The notes: generated by a model not told the origin, from the letters alone. Positions 1 through 6,889 are shown, counted from the first letter of the stretch. The stretch: DNA of 7,506 nucleotides from Bacteroidales bacterium (GCA_029933495.1 JAOZOC010000151.1:1-7506), one strand, 5' to 3'. Program-made: numbers and translations.

Positions 1-2009
1 TCTCCATTTGAAAAGTAAAACTTTACATTATCTTCATTATCATTAGATAATACAAGTATATCGGCTTTCCCGTCTTTGTTGAAATCTCCGGATACTGTTT
101 CCGAAGTTGCTGTTATCGAAAAATTTATTACATCATTTTGAAATATCTGGTTGTTATCACCTGATAATTTTATCATTTCCGAATAATCGTCGTTATGAAT
201 CAATAAAATCTCACTTTTCCCATCACCATCAAAATCCTTTGCAAAAAAAGTAAGATTATTTACATTGACCAATGTTATATTAATTGCTTCTATTTTTTCG
301 GATAATGGATTTTGCAAAGTACTTTTATAGATTTCTAAACTAACCATTGCAGTTTTATTACCAGTCCAATATAATATTCCACAATCCATAATGCCATCTC
401 CGGTAAAATCACTTATTAAATATCGTGTATCGTCGTGATTATGTGCAAATTTTTCGGATATAGTGTATGTAAAACTATTTGAACTCTCATGATAGTCTAA
501 AAAAAATATTTTGCCTCTTTCCTTTCCATTTTCATAACAAGTATAAAAAATGTCATTTATACCATCACCATTAAAATCACCTGTATATAAGTTAACATAA
601 TTCTCACCTGGAACAAATTCATATGTAAAATCCGCATCCGGCCCAAAAACGCCATTTCCCTTGTTCATAAACACATAAAACTTATACTGATTTATTGCCG
701 ATTTACTATAATACTTTATCAAATCATCTTTCCCGTCCTGATTAAAATCGGATACAAGAAAAGTCGTAGTACTATCACTTGTGGTAAAAGCACCTTTCTT
801 ATATATGCCGGGATTATAACCATTATCATTCCATTCAAATAATGTAGGATTAAAATGCTTCCCGTCAGCATCCGAGTTAGTTACTGAAACTAAGTACTTT
901 TTATTAAAAATTCCTTTTGTTGCATAATTTAAGGTATATGTATTTAGTAGCTGCCCATCAGGGATATATGTACATTTTACCCCCGTCATACGTTTTCTGA
1001 TTTGAGAAAACAATCCGCTATAAGATACATTATTATAAAAATACAATTTGGGTGTATTTATATTGTCCTCATATAAAAACTCAATTTTGTAATATGGTTG
1101 TGTCCCCGTATTGATATTCCCGGTATATCTTGCATAATGTGGGCAAATGAATCCGTAATCAGGTTCATTGTAATATTCAAATGAAACGTAGTTTTTTGAT
1201 GCATCCATAATAGTATCTACATACCAGGCAACTGGTGAATTGCAATCTTGTAAAACCTGCCTTGAATTATCACCCGTTCCGTATTTATATATTGAACCAT
1301 CTTTGTGGTATGCATAAAAGCCATTATTGATATTGCCATTAACAGGTACAACCTTTATAAAACTCTCTTTTTCTGTCCGGTATTCATTATCGCTTATTTT
1401 GATAAGATGCTGCCCGTCGAGCAATAATTGGTCTTCAGGTGAAAATATTACGGTTTGTGCAGTGTCGTTATAATAATAACTATATGGAAACCTGTTTATC
1501 ACTGACAACCCTCCAAGTTTCCAGTCTTCTCCTAACACTCCTTCTCCTCCCTGACTGGAATAGTTTACTGAAAAAGAGGGTGACATACCGTTTGTTCCTC
1601 CGGGAAATGACAAAGGAATGTTGTAAGTTGCTGCCCCTGTCGGTGAAACTGAAAATTTACCCGGTATAGTTCCCACCACTCCCCCGTTATTATTACCCAC
1701 AGGGCCTATGGTTGTGTCAACTTCGGGCGGCACAACTAACAGGGGATTAATCCTCGCAACTAACGAATCACTTCCATTTGGAGAATATTCAAAACTACCT
1801 GTCAACTCTTCATCATCAATCATTTTAATATAATCACTTGCCAGATATTTATATGTCATATTTCCGTTTAGTGCGGAATTTAATACAATAGTTTCGGCTG
1901 TATCACCCAATATACCGGTGTTATCTCCACCACCGCCCTTTATATCAAACTGCCCGTATGCAAAGTTAATTATCAATATTGAAACAAGTAGTAAATTAAT
2001 TCTTTTCAT
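1..2009 (-). CDS. SpvB/Rhs-family secreted protein with FG-GAP-type repeats, N-terminal part (runs off left edge)
   Basis: The frame is open from the ATG at 2009 to the window edge, 669 codons without a stop; the C-terminus lies outside. Residues 1-20 (MKRINLLLVSILIINFAYGQ) are a signal peptide. Residues 113-173 match the start of the SpvB/TcaC-type domain of insecticidal toxin-complex and Rhs-like proteins: GTIPGKFSVSPTGAATYNIP, then a SFSVNYSS segment, then GEDWKLGG and an INR. Around W262 the AWYVDTIMD segment is also typical of this family. Five calcium-binding-loop motifs follow, starting at D421 (DFNQDGKDD), D478 (DFNGDGIND), D534 (DFTGDGIMD), D592 (DFDGDGKSE) and D642 (DFNKDGKAD), spaced 50-58 residues, as in FG-GAP/VCBS beta-propeller blades. 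Family members usually continue into YD repeats and a variable C-terminal domain, so this may be a toxin or a surface protein; which one cannot be told here. It lies 153 bp downstream of the small T9SS/YD gene. The family call is firm; function is open. Confidence 0.9.
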   Translation of the reverse strand, partial: MKRINLLLVSILIINFAYGQFDIKGGGGDNTGILGDTAETIVLNSALNGNMTYKYLASDYIKMIDDEELTGSFEYSPNGSDSLVARINPLLVVPPEVDTTIGPVGNNNGGVVGTIPGKFSVSPTGAATYNIPLSFPGGTNGMSPSFSVNYSSQGGEGVLGEDWKLGGLSVINRFPYSYYYNDTAQTVIFSPEDQLLLDGQHLIKISDNEYRTEKESFIKVVPVNGNINNGFYAYHKDGSIYKYGTGDNSRQVLQDCNSPVAWYVDTIMDASKNYVSFEYYNEPDYGFICPHYARYTGNINTGTQPYYKIEFLYEDNINTPKLYFYNNVSYSGLFSQIRKRMTGVKCTYIPDGQLLNTYTLNYATKGIFNKKYLVSVTNSDADGKHFNPTLFEWNDNGYNPGIYKKGAFTTSDSTTTFLVSDFNQDGKDDLIKYYSKSAINQYKFYVFMNKGNGVFGPDADFTYEFVPGENYVNLYTGDFNGDGINDIFYTCYENGKERGKIFFLDYHESSNSFTYTISEKFAHNHDDTRYLISDFTGDGIMDCGILYWTGNKTAMVSLEIYKSTLQNPLSEKIEAINITLVNVNNLTFFAKDFDGDGKSEILLIHNDDYSEMIKLSGDNNQIFQNDVINFSITATSETVSGDFNKDGKADILVLSNDNEDNVKFYFSNG

Positions 2010-2162
2010 GATTTTATTTTTATATGGTCAAATAAATTCTTTCATATTCAGATAAATATCTGCGTATAATACAGTTTCGCAATGTATGCCTGACTGTAAG
2101 CCAATCAGTTGGTACTGCTCAGGACGGACAAACCCTTGCCGTAGTTTTTGCCTGAACGGTTC
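2010..2162 (-). other. 153-bp leader upstream of the SpvB/Rhs gene
   Basis: This gap separates the stop of the small T9SS gene from the start of the SpvB/Rhs gene, both on the minus strand. It holds a perfect short palindrome at 2049-2062 (CAGATA, AA, TATCTG). A weak match to the Bacteroidota -7 box lies at 2029-2036 (TTTATTTG on the minus strand, 7 of 8 to TAnnTTTG). No convincing terminator or reading frame is visible. Whether the SpvB/Rhs gene has its own promoter here is undecided. Confidence 0.4.
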
Positions 2163-2627
2163 TTATCGTTTAATAACCTTCCACGTCTCCCGTTTTTCAT
2201 TCAGTACTATTGTCAGCAGATATGCACCGTCAGGCTGATTGCGGAACTGTACTTTTGTTATCTCTCCGGTTATCTTCTCTTCAACTATGCTTTTGCCTGC
2301 CAATGAGGTCATGCTCATACTTGCTTTTGTATGTGCATCCCATCCTTCTATCTTTATTGTAAAAAATCCGTTGCTGGGATTGGGGTATATTTTTATTGTC
2401 TGCTTTCCTACTGTGGCAGTGTATTCTTTTGTGCCGTTTGCAGTAAGTTTCGACGATTTCATCATAGTTGTGTCGTTTGCGATTGTAGTACTGTCGGGTA
2501 TATTTTCCTGGTAGATAATTTCCCTGTGTATCCTGTTTCCGGAAGCATCGTAATCAAAATGCACGGTTTGCCCTGTAAGAAATCCCGCAAACGAAAACGC
2601 TGTAATTATTAGAAATAGTTTTTTCAT
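2163..2627 (-). CDS. Small secreted protein: one YD/Rhs-like motif plus T9SS type A sorting domain
   Basis: This 154-residue protein has three visible parts. Residues 1-20 form a signal peptide (basic MKK, hydrophobic LFLIITAFSFAGFL, then TGQ). Residues 24-35 read FDYDASGNRIHR, which fits the YD-repeat consensus of Rhs proteins (YDxxGNR), yet there is only one copy. After a Thr/Ser-rich linker of about 40 residues, residues 78-154 form a T9SS type A C-terminal sorting domain: IKIYPNPSNGFF at 78-89, a GxYLLTIV-like strand near 135-141, and the basic end KVIKR. The expected route is Sec export followed by T9SS transport to the cell surface or medium. The protein is almost nothing but signal peptide, one YD motif and sorting tail. 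It sits directly upstream of the SpvB/Rhs gene, which suggests a partner or adaptor role; that is inference. The start at 2627 is preceded by an A-rich leader and gives the intact signal peptide. Confidence 0.92.
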   Translation of the reverse strand: MKKLFLIITAFSFAGFLTGQTVHFDYDASGNRIHREIIYQENIPDSTTIANDTTMMKSSKLTANGTKEYTATVGKQTIKIYPNPSNGFFTIKIEGWDAHTKASMSMTSLAGKSIVEEKITGEITKVQFRNQPDGAYLLTIVLNEKRETWKVIKR

Positions 2628-2665
2628 TTTTCTTTTATTTTGTTCATTAGCTTGCCTGCCGCTTA

Positions 2666-2717
2666 GTCAAAAGGTGACCGGCAACCGCTTATTTCTTGCC
2701 CTTAGTCACCGGTTGAC
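2666..2717 (-). repeat. Imperfect stem-loop across the stop codon of the fibre-like gene
   Basis: On the minus strand GTCAACCGGTGAC (2717-2705) can pair with GTCACCTTTTGAC (2678-2666), 11 of 13 positions, with a loop of about 26 nt. The first arm lies in the last codons of the fibre-like gene and the loop contains its TAA. No U-run follows, so it is not a classical intrinsic terminator. It could slow 3' decay or attenuate read-through into the downstream small T9SS gene. The 74 bp between the two genes hold nothing else recognisable. Confidence 0.45.
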
Positions 2718-4042
2718 TTTTCAATTTTTGCTTTCAACTCATCAATTTCCTTCTGTTGTTTTTCAAAGGCTGCCTGTTGTTTCTCAATTGTCTTTTGTTG
2801 TTCTATCAGGTAGAGAGTAAGCTCCTCCACTTTTTTCAGAAGTATTCCGTTCATCTCTCCAAGATTAATTCCGTTTTCTGCAACTTCGGTTGCTGTAGGA
2901 ACATCAGGCAGGTGTTTGTTTTGTTTAATGAAGCCTTCAAGTTCAGAAAGTTTCGGCAGGTCGTAACCCTCATCAAAAACAAAGTCGTACCATTGGTCTG
3001 AATTTTGAATCTTTACCTCTTCGGCAATCACCTGTCCGTCAATGGTGAGAAGATAACCATTTTGAACATCTGTAGTGCCAATTCCCACTTTGCCGTCTGC
3101 TGCAATGAAAAGATCAGTCCCATCTTCGCTATCACCTGATAGGCTTAAATTGTCATATCCGATTATTTTATCTGCTCCTGTTATGTTGGCGTCATCGTAC
3201 AGTGTGATACCGTTCAGATTAGATGTGCCACTTACTTGCATTGTTCCTGCGACATCAAGAAGTGCATTTGGTGTTAAATTCCCAATACCCAATTTCCCAT
3301 CTTCTGTTAAGATCATTTGTGTACTTGACTGAACGTTTCCTTTGAATTTTAATCCGTCATTCCCTTGAAGTTCATCAATATATTTTATATCTGAATCGGA
3401 TAATCTTATTGTCTTCATATATGAAGTCCCTGTAACATTAAATGTTCCGGCTACATCAAGTGTTTTTGAAGGATTTGTTGTTCCTATTCCAACATTTCCG
3501 ATTGTATTTATTCCTGAAGATGGCCCTACATAAAATGTTGCCTTATTGCTGTAGAACCCAATCATTAAGGAACCGTTTATGCTATTCTCTATGTAATTCT
3601 CAATATCATATCCATAGCCTACTACCATTGCATCACTGGTATTTGTTCTAACATACCTACCCATAGCTATAGAATTTCCACCGAATGCAACAACATCCAT
3701 TCCCTGAGCAAAACTTCTGAATCCTTCAGCATTTGCTCTCTCTCCATAAGCAAAAGCCCATTTATTTGAAGCAATAGAATTATCTCCACCTGCTAAAGAA
3801 TACATACCTGTTGCTGCATTTTTATACCCCAAAGTTGTACTATATGCTCCTTCCGATACATTAAGCTCACCGGAAGCAAAAGAAGCATCACCAACAGCGG
3901 TGTTATTTACTCCAAGTGCGCTTGAGATATTACTTATCTCATTACCCTTACAACTTACACACTTAGGTTCTTCCAAACTTATCTGAGTATAGCTTTGGTA
4001 AAAAAGAAATATACCAAATCCGATTAAAAATATCCTTTTCAT
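2702..4042 (-). CDS. Fibre-like surface protein: AxG head repeats, GIGT beta repeats, C-terminal coiled coil
   Basis: This 446-residue protein starts with a signal peptide (MKRIFLIGFGIFLFYQSYTQ). A CVSC pair (C28, C31) follows. Residues 41-145 carry repeats of the trimeric-adhesin head type, with SALG, TAVG, SFASG, TTLG, SFAQG and SIAMG elements every 14 or so residues, as in YadA/Hia-like left-handed beta-rolls. Three units start with a GIGT-type motif: VGIGTTNP at 184, LGIGNLTP at 252 and VGIGTTDV at 319; the first two continue into LDVAG. From about 352 the DFVFDEGYDLPKLSELEGFI, NKHLPDVP and INLGEMNG elements form a C-terminal module frequent in Bacteroidota tail-fibre-like proteins. It ends in a heptad-like, Gln/Glu/Lys-rich coiled coil at about 398-442. 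Neither a T9SS tail nor a lipobox is present, and the SDxRxK signature of self-cleaving S74 endosialidase chaperones is not seen. A trimeric envelope or extracellular fibre is the likely form; its target is unknown. It follows the T9SS protein gene by 25 bp. Confidence 0.88.
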   Translation of the reverse strand: MKRIFLIGFGIFLFYQSYTQISLEEPKCVSCKGNEISNISSALGVNNTAVGDASFASGELNVSEGAYSTTLGYKNAATGMYSLAGGDNSIASNKWAFAYGERANAEGFRSFAQGMDVVAFGGNSIAMGRYVRTNTSDAMVVGYGYDIENYIENSINGSLMIGFYSNKATFYVGPSSGINTIGNVGIGTTNPSKTLDVAGTFNVTGTSYMKTIRLSDSDIKYIDELQGNDGLKFKGNVQSSTQMILTEDGKLGIGNLTPNALLDVAGTMQVSGTSNLNGITLYDDANITGADKIIGYDNLSLSGDSEDGTDLFIAADGKVGIGTTDVQNGYLLTIDGQVIAEEVKIQNSDQWYDFVFDEGYDLPKLSELEGFIKQNKHLPDVPTATEVAENGINLGEMNGILLKKVEELTLYLIEQQKTIEKQQAAFEKQQKEIDELKAKIEKSTGD

Positions 4043-4067
4043 AGTTACATTTTTTAAGTTTATAAAT

Positions 4068-5477
4068 TTATTTTTTTATAAGTTTTCCTCCGTCAATAGC
4101 TCTACCAGTAGCATTTGAAATTGAATAAATATAAATCCCTTTTGACAGATTCCCAACATTTATTTCATTCATTATCCTTTCTGTAATAGCTCCCTGATAA
4201 ACAAGTTGTCCCTGTGAATTAAACAGATTAAATATGAGGTCATTTCTGTCAGAAGTTAATAAAATCTTGTCGGTAAACGGATTAGGATATACCAATACAT
4301 CCTTAAAATCAGTAAATACTTTTTCGTCATCACTGGTAAGGATGTCTTCCGGCATTACTTTTATTATAATACCTCCTCTTGATAATGAGCCCACTTCACG
4401 TCTTATCATACCAGAAACAACACAACCACCATCGTTAGTTGCTTTTAAATATGTAAAAGTATAGTCATTATCACCTCCATAATATTTACTTCCTTTAACA
4501 TTAAATTCTGAGTCAAAAATGTAAAATTTATATATTTCAGTACCTGTTGGGGCTATCCAATCATTAAATGCAACTACCCAAATATTTTCAGGGTCAATAT
4601 AATCCATACCTTTAAAAATTGCAGGACTTTGCCTACCGGGTTCAACTAAAACTGAATCATAAATCCATTGTAAATCCGCTGTTGTTATGTTTAAAGTGAT
4701 ATCATAAAATATATTAAGATCAGATTGCATTCCAACAAACGCAATGTTGCCATTAGGTAAATATTTAGAGGTCACATTCGTGCCTATGAAATTTGGATAA
4801 AAGGAATTCCCGGTCACAAATTGAAAATTGGAGTCTATTTTTATCCAATCAAATGAACCACCTCCAAAATAGTAATAACCCGACGCATCCTGTAATGACA
4901 TTATTTCACCCCATTCATATCCACTATACCAAATGCTTACAAGATTATTAATCTCTATTAACTCTCCTTCTTGATTCAATTTTATCAGTACCAAACTATG
5001 CACATCTCCCGGTTCATTATCTTCAAAGTGCCCTGCCAATACAATATTATCATCATGATCAATAATCATATCATATAAATATATACTTTGGTATCCTTCA
5101 GGAATAATAGAATAGTAATATTCATTTAAAATATCTAGTTGCTCATTCATAATGCATATATATAATTGCTCATTCTTTTTCCCAACAATTAAATTAACTC
5201 CATTCTCTTTATTAATTCCGAAATAAAAGCTCGTGTTTGTATCTTGTTTAATAATTTCTTTGATTACAAGATCATTCCCGTCAGTGAATCGCATTATAAA
5301 AGCATTGTATCCGATAGAATCAGATTTTTTATAACCCACAACATATTCGTAATTATCACTTTCAAAAGCAGAGTAACAGCAAGATGGATATTTAGTAAAT
5401 GTATATTCGAAAGAATTTTGACTAAAAACCCTTAGCACTGTTATAAAAATAAACAATAGCGATATATGATTTTTCAT
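4068..5477 (-). CDS. T9SS-exported protein with propeller-like repeats
   Basis: This protein has 469 residues. Residues 1-20 (MKNHISLLFIFITVLRVFSQ) are a signal peptide. The body, about 25-380, contains repeated strand-turn units of the kind found in Bacteroidota beta-propeller exoproteins: YEYVVGYKKSD near 43, DHDDNIVLAGHFED near 140, PNGNIAFVGMQSD near 241 and ATNDGGCVVSGM near 346. The last resembles the TxDGGYIxxG blade motif of these families. Residues 395-469 are a T9SS type A sorting domain, with YPNPFTDKILL at 397-407, a NLFNSQGQLVYQG segment at 417-429, LSKGIYIYSI at 444-453 and the basic end KLIKK. No catalytic motif is visible, so a binding, adhesion or structural role is more likely than an enzymatic one. 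It starts 9 bp after the lipoprotein stop, which argues for co-transcription. The family is broad and the ligand cannot be inferred. Confidence 0.88.
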   Translation of the reverse strand: MKNHISLLFIFITVLRVFSQNSFEYTFTKYPSCCYSAFESDNYEYVVGYKKSDSIGYNAFIMRFTDGNDLVIKEIIKQDTNTSFYFGINKENGVNLIVGKKNEQLYICIMNEQLDILNEYYYSIIPEGYQSIYLYDMIIDHDDNIVLAGHFEDNEPGDVHSLVLIKLNQEGELIEINNLVSIWYSGYEWGEIMSLQDASGYYYFGGGSFDWIKIDSNFQFVTGNSFYPNFIGTNVTSKYLPNGNIAFVGMQSDLNIFYDITLNITTADLQWIYDSVLVEPGRQSPAIFKGMDYIDPENIWVVAFNDWIAPTGTEIYKFYIFDSEFNVKGSKYYGGDNDYTFTYLKATNDGGCVVSGMIRREVGSLSRGGIIIKVMPEDILTSDDEKVFTDFKDVLVYPNPFTDKILLTSDRNDLIFNLFNSQGQLVYQGAITERIMNEINVGNLSKGIYIYSISNATGRAIDGGKLIKK

Positions 5478-5486
5478 TTTCTAAAA

Positions 5487-6509
5487 TTATAATTCTTGAG
5501 CCGGATTACAATCCTTCTTTAAAAATGGCTTTCCATATAAAAGAGTAAATTCATGTATGTATTTCGTTGAATCTACCGGCTTTCCAATAACAAAAGTAAA
5601 ATCAATAAAGTTTAAACTTTGTGGAATACTATAATGTCCTCTTGCCAAATCGGTTATAACATAATCAAGATATCCGTAATAAGTACCCATCTCATAATCA
5701 AGCAAACAAAGGTCATTTTCATAATCAAAAGGCTCAACATCATCATTAACACAAAATATATAATAGTCGTAAGAATTATTAATTGGGCCAGGCCTTAATA
5801 ACCACAAATCGCCACCAACAACATCAACAGTAACAGAACTTGATATTCCGGTACATTCAGTCATCGGATAAGTTGGATACATACCGGCAAGTTCGTGCGC
5901 AGCATCAGAGCCTGTCTGGTTATTTCCCGAACAACCACCAACTAAGTCTCCATACCACCAATTGTCTCCGGGTAAAAACGGATATGGGTCAATACCTTTA
6001 CTACCCGTTATGGTTTCAACACTAAAGGTAACATTATCACTATTTTCCGAAGATTTTTCAAGGTTTACTATATACAGCCCCTTGTTTTCAACTCCAGAAC
6101 CATAATACATCGTCCTTGCTTTCTCAATCAATTCCTGATATTTCAAGGCAACTTCATCCATACTTATTCTGCCATCAGGATTTTTCACTAATACCAGGGA
6201 ATCTTCAGATGCCACAAATTCTATATACTCCTCAAAAGGAAACCCATAAGTAAGGTTTATTGCACCTTCAATTAGCCAAAGACAACTGTCAACTTCAACC
6301 TCTTCGCCATCTTTCAATTGTGGGTTTTCTTTATAATAATTCATTTGTGTTGTAAATGACGAAAGTGTGTTGTAAATTGTGTAATCTTTTTCAGGAGTTA
6401 CGCTTTCCTGTTTTTGATTCAACTCATCCTGCTTAGTACAGGAATTAATTGTTAATGCAGCTATCATTATTGCAGCTACTGAAATGATTGTTAAAAATGA
6501 TTTTTTCAT
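5487..6509 (-). CDS. Putative lipoprotein of unknown family
   Basis: This 340-residue protein has a lipoprotein signal peptide: MKK, a hydrophobic core (FLTIISVAAIMIAALT) and the lipobox INSC with the lipidated Cys at 24. The following TKQDELNQKQES is a flexible polar linker. The mature part has six more cysteines (C76, C193, C219, C253, C268, C334), which could form disulfides in the periplasm or outside. Recognisable but unassigned segments are DSCLWLIEGAINLTYGFP at 74-91, the glycine- and Trp-rich DNWWYGDLVGGCSGNN at 182-197, and an acidic Tyr-rich stretch at 255-285. I do not recognise a named domain or catalytic site. It is the first gene of the minus-strand block and is followed after 9 bp by the T9SS protein, so a shared envelope function is plausible. 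The ATG at 6509 is chosen because it opens the intact lipoprotein signal. Confidence 0.85.
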   Translation of the reverse strand: MKKSFLTIISVAAIMIAALTINSCTKQDELNQKQESVTPEKDYTIYNTLSSFTTQMNYYKENPQLKDGEEVEVDSCLWLIEGAINLTYGFPFEEYIEFVASEDSLVLVKNPDGRISMDEVALKYQELIEKARTMYYGSGVENKGLYIVNLEKSSENSDNVTFSVETITGSKGIDPYPFLPGDNWWYGDLVGGCSGNNQTGSDAAHELAGMYPTYPMTECTGISSSVTVDVVGGDLWLLRPGPINNSYDYYIFCVNDDVEPFDYENDLCLLDYEMGTYYGYLDYVITDLARGHYSIPQSLNFIDFTFVIGKPVDSTKYIHEFTLLYGKPFLKKDCNPAQEL

Positions 6510-6550
6510 AATTTTTAAATTTAATGTTAACTAATTTAGTTTATAATGTT

Positions 6551-6692
6551 CGTCATTGCGAAATACCATTAGGCTGGCCTGTGTGTGGGCGTATTATGGC
6601 AATCCGCTTGAGGTTTCGGCAGTCTTCCATAGGTAACGGATTGCTACGGAATGCCTTCCCACTTGCTCACCCTACTATTCCTCGCAATGACG
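6551..6692. repeat. Nested inverted repeat of the CGTCATTGCG type (REP/MITE-like)
   Basis: The ends are a perfect 10-bp inverted repeat, CGTCATTGCG at 6551-6560 and CGCAATGACG at 6683-6692. Inside lies a second pair, GCAATCCG at 6599-6606 and CGGATTGC at 6637-6644. This outer motif with inner GCAATCC/GGATTGC arms recurs in intergenic repeats of many bacteria. There is no reading frame in it. A partial echo, GGATTGCAACGC followed by CAATGACC, lies at about 6727-6748 and could be a decayed second copy. It sits between the lipoprotein start and its nearest consensus promoter box. Confidence 0.75.
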
Positions 6693-6743
6693 AGAAGTAA
6701 CCAACAACTGTATTTCATCGCTGAAGGATTGCAACGCTACCAA

Positions 6744-6774
6744 TGACCTTGTCTTTAGTTTGATTGACAGGTCA
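6744..6774. repeat. Short bulged hairpin
   Basis: TGACCTTGTC at 6744-6753 pairs with GACAGGTCA at 6766-6774, nine pairs with one bulged T, around a 12-nt loop. It is not followed by a T-run. The right arm overlaps a 14-bp sequence (GGTCACCTTTTGAC, 6770-6783) that occurs inverted at 2666-2679. Its role is unknown. Confidence 0.4.
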
Positions 6775-6794
6775 CCTTTTGACAATATAAATTC

Positions 6795-6840
6795 AAAGAA
6801 CGACTTTTACAGGCCTAACTAAGCCTGTGTTCTTTTTTTT
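6795..6840 (+). terminator. Intrinsic terminator on the plus strand, no gene in front
   Basis: Two stacked stems can form. AAAGAAC (6795-6801) pairs with GTTCTTT (6829-6835), and ACAGGC (6809-6814) pairs with GCCTGT (6823-6828). There is a 7-nt bulge on the left and an 8-nt loop, and a T-run ends at 6840 (eight T at 6833-6840). Stem followed by T-run fits Rho-independent termination on the plus strand only; the minus strand has no T-run after the hairpin. No plus-strand gene precedes it in the window, so it may end a small RNA or be a remnant. Confidence 0.65.
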
Positions 6841-6881
6841 CATACATTGCCTCCTGAAAAGGGGTGCATGAGACTCCCTGC

Positions 6882-6889
6882 CAAAACTA
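6882..6889 (-). promoter_or_regulatory. Possible -7 promoter box for the minus-strand gene block
   Basis: The minus strand reads TAGTTTTG, an exact match to the Bacteroidota -7 consensus TAnnTTTG. The nearest TTG upstream, at 6917-6915, is 25 bp away, longer than the usual 19-21, so the -33 element is poor. It is the only exact match found between the lipoprotein start and the G-tract. If used, the leader would be about 365 nt and would include the antisense of the terminator and the nested repeat. Confidence 0.35.

Noticed and set aside
1439..1669. Plus-strand open frame of 76 codons
   Set aside because: It lies inside the SpvB/Rhs gene on the other strand, opposite its best conserved part, and its translation has no recognisable features.
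2239..2612. Two plus-strand open frames of about 90 codons
   Set aside because: Both are antisense to the small T9SS/YD gene, whose signal peptide, YD motif and sorting tail are clear; hydrophobicity here is a by-product of the opposite strand.
3200..3480. Repeated DNA units that might suggest a tandem repeat or CRISPR array
   Set aside because: They reflect the GIGT/LDVAG protein repeats; unit lengths and sequences are too variable and there are no constant repeats with spacers.
2756..3651. Several plus-strand frames opposite the fibre-like gene
   Set aside because: They are shadows of the repetitive fibre-like coding sequence, which has a signal peptide and family motifs in its own frame.
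6541..6700. Nested repeat as a tRNA or other structured RNA gene
   Set aside because: No acceptor stem, TTC loop or CCA end can be drawn; the symmetry is that of a repeat element.
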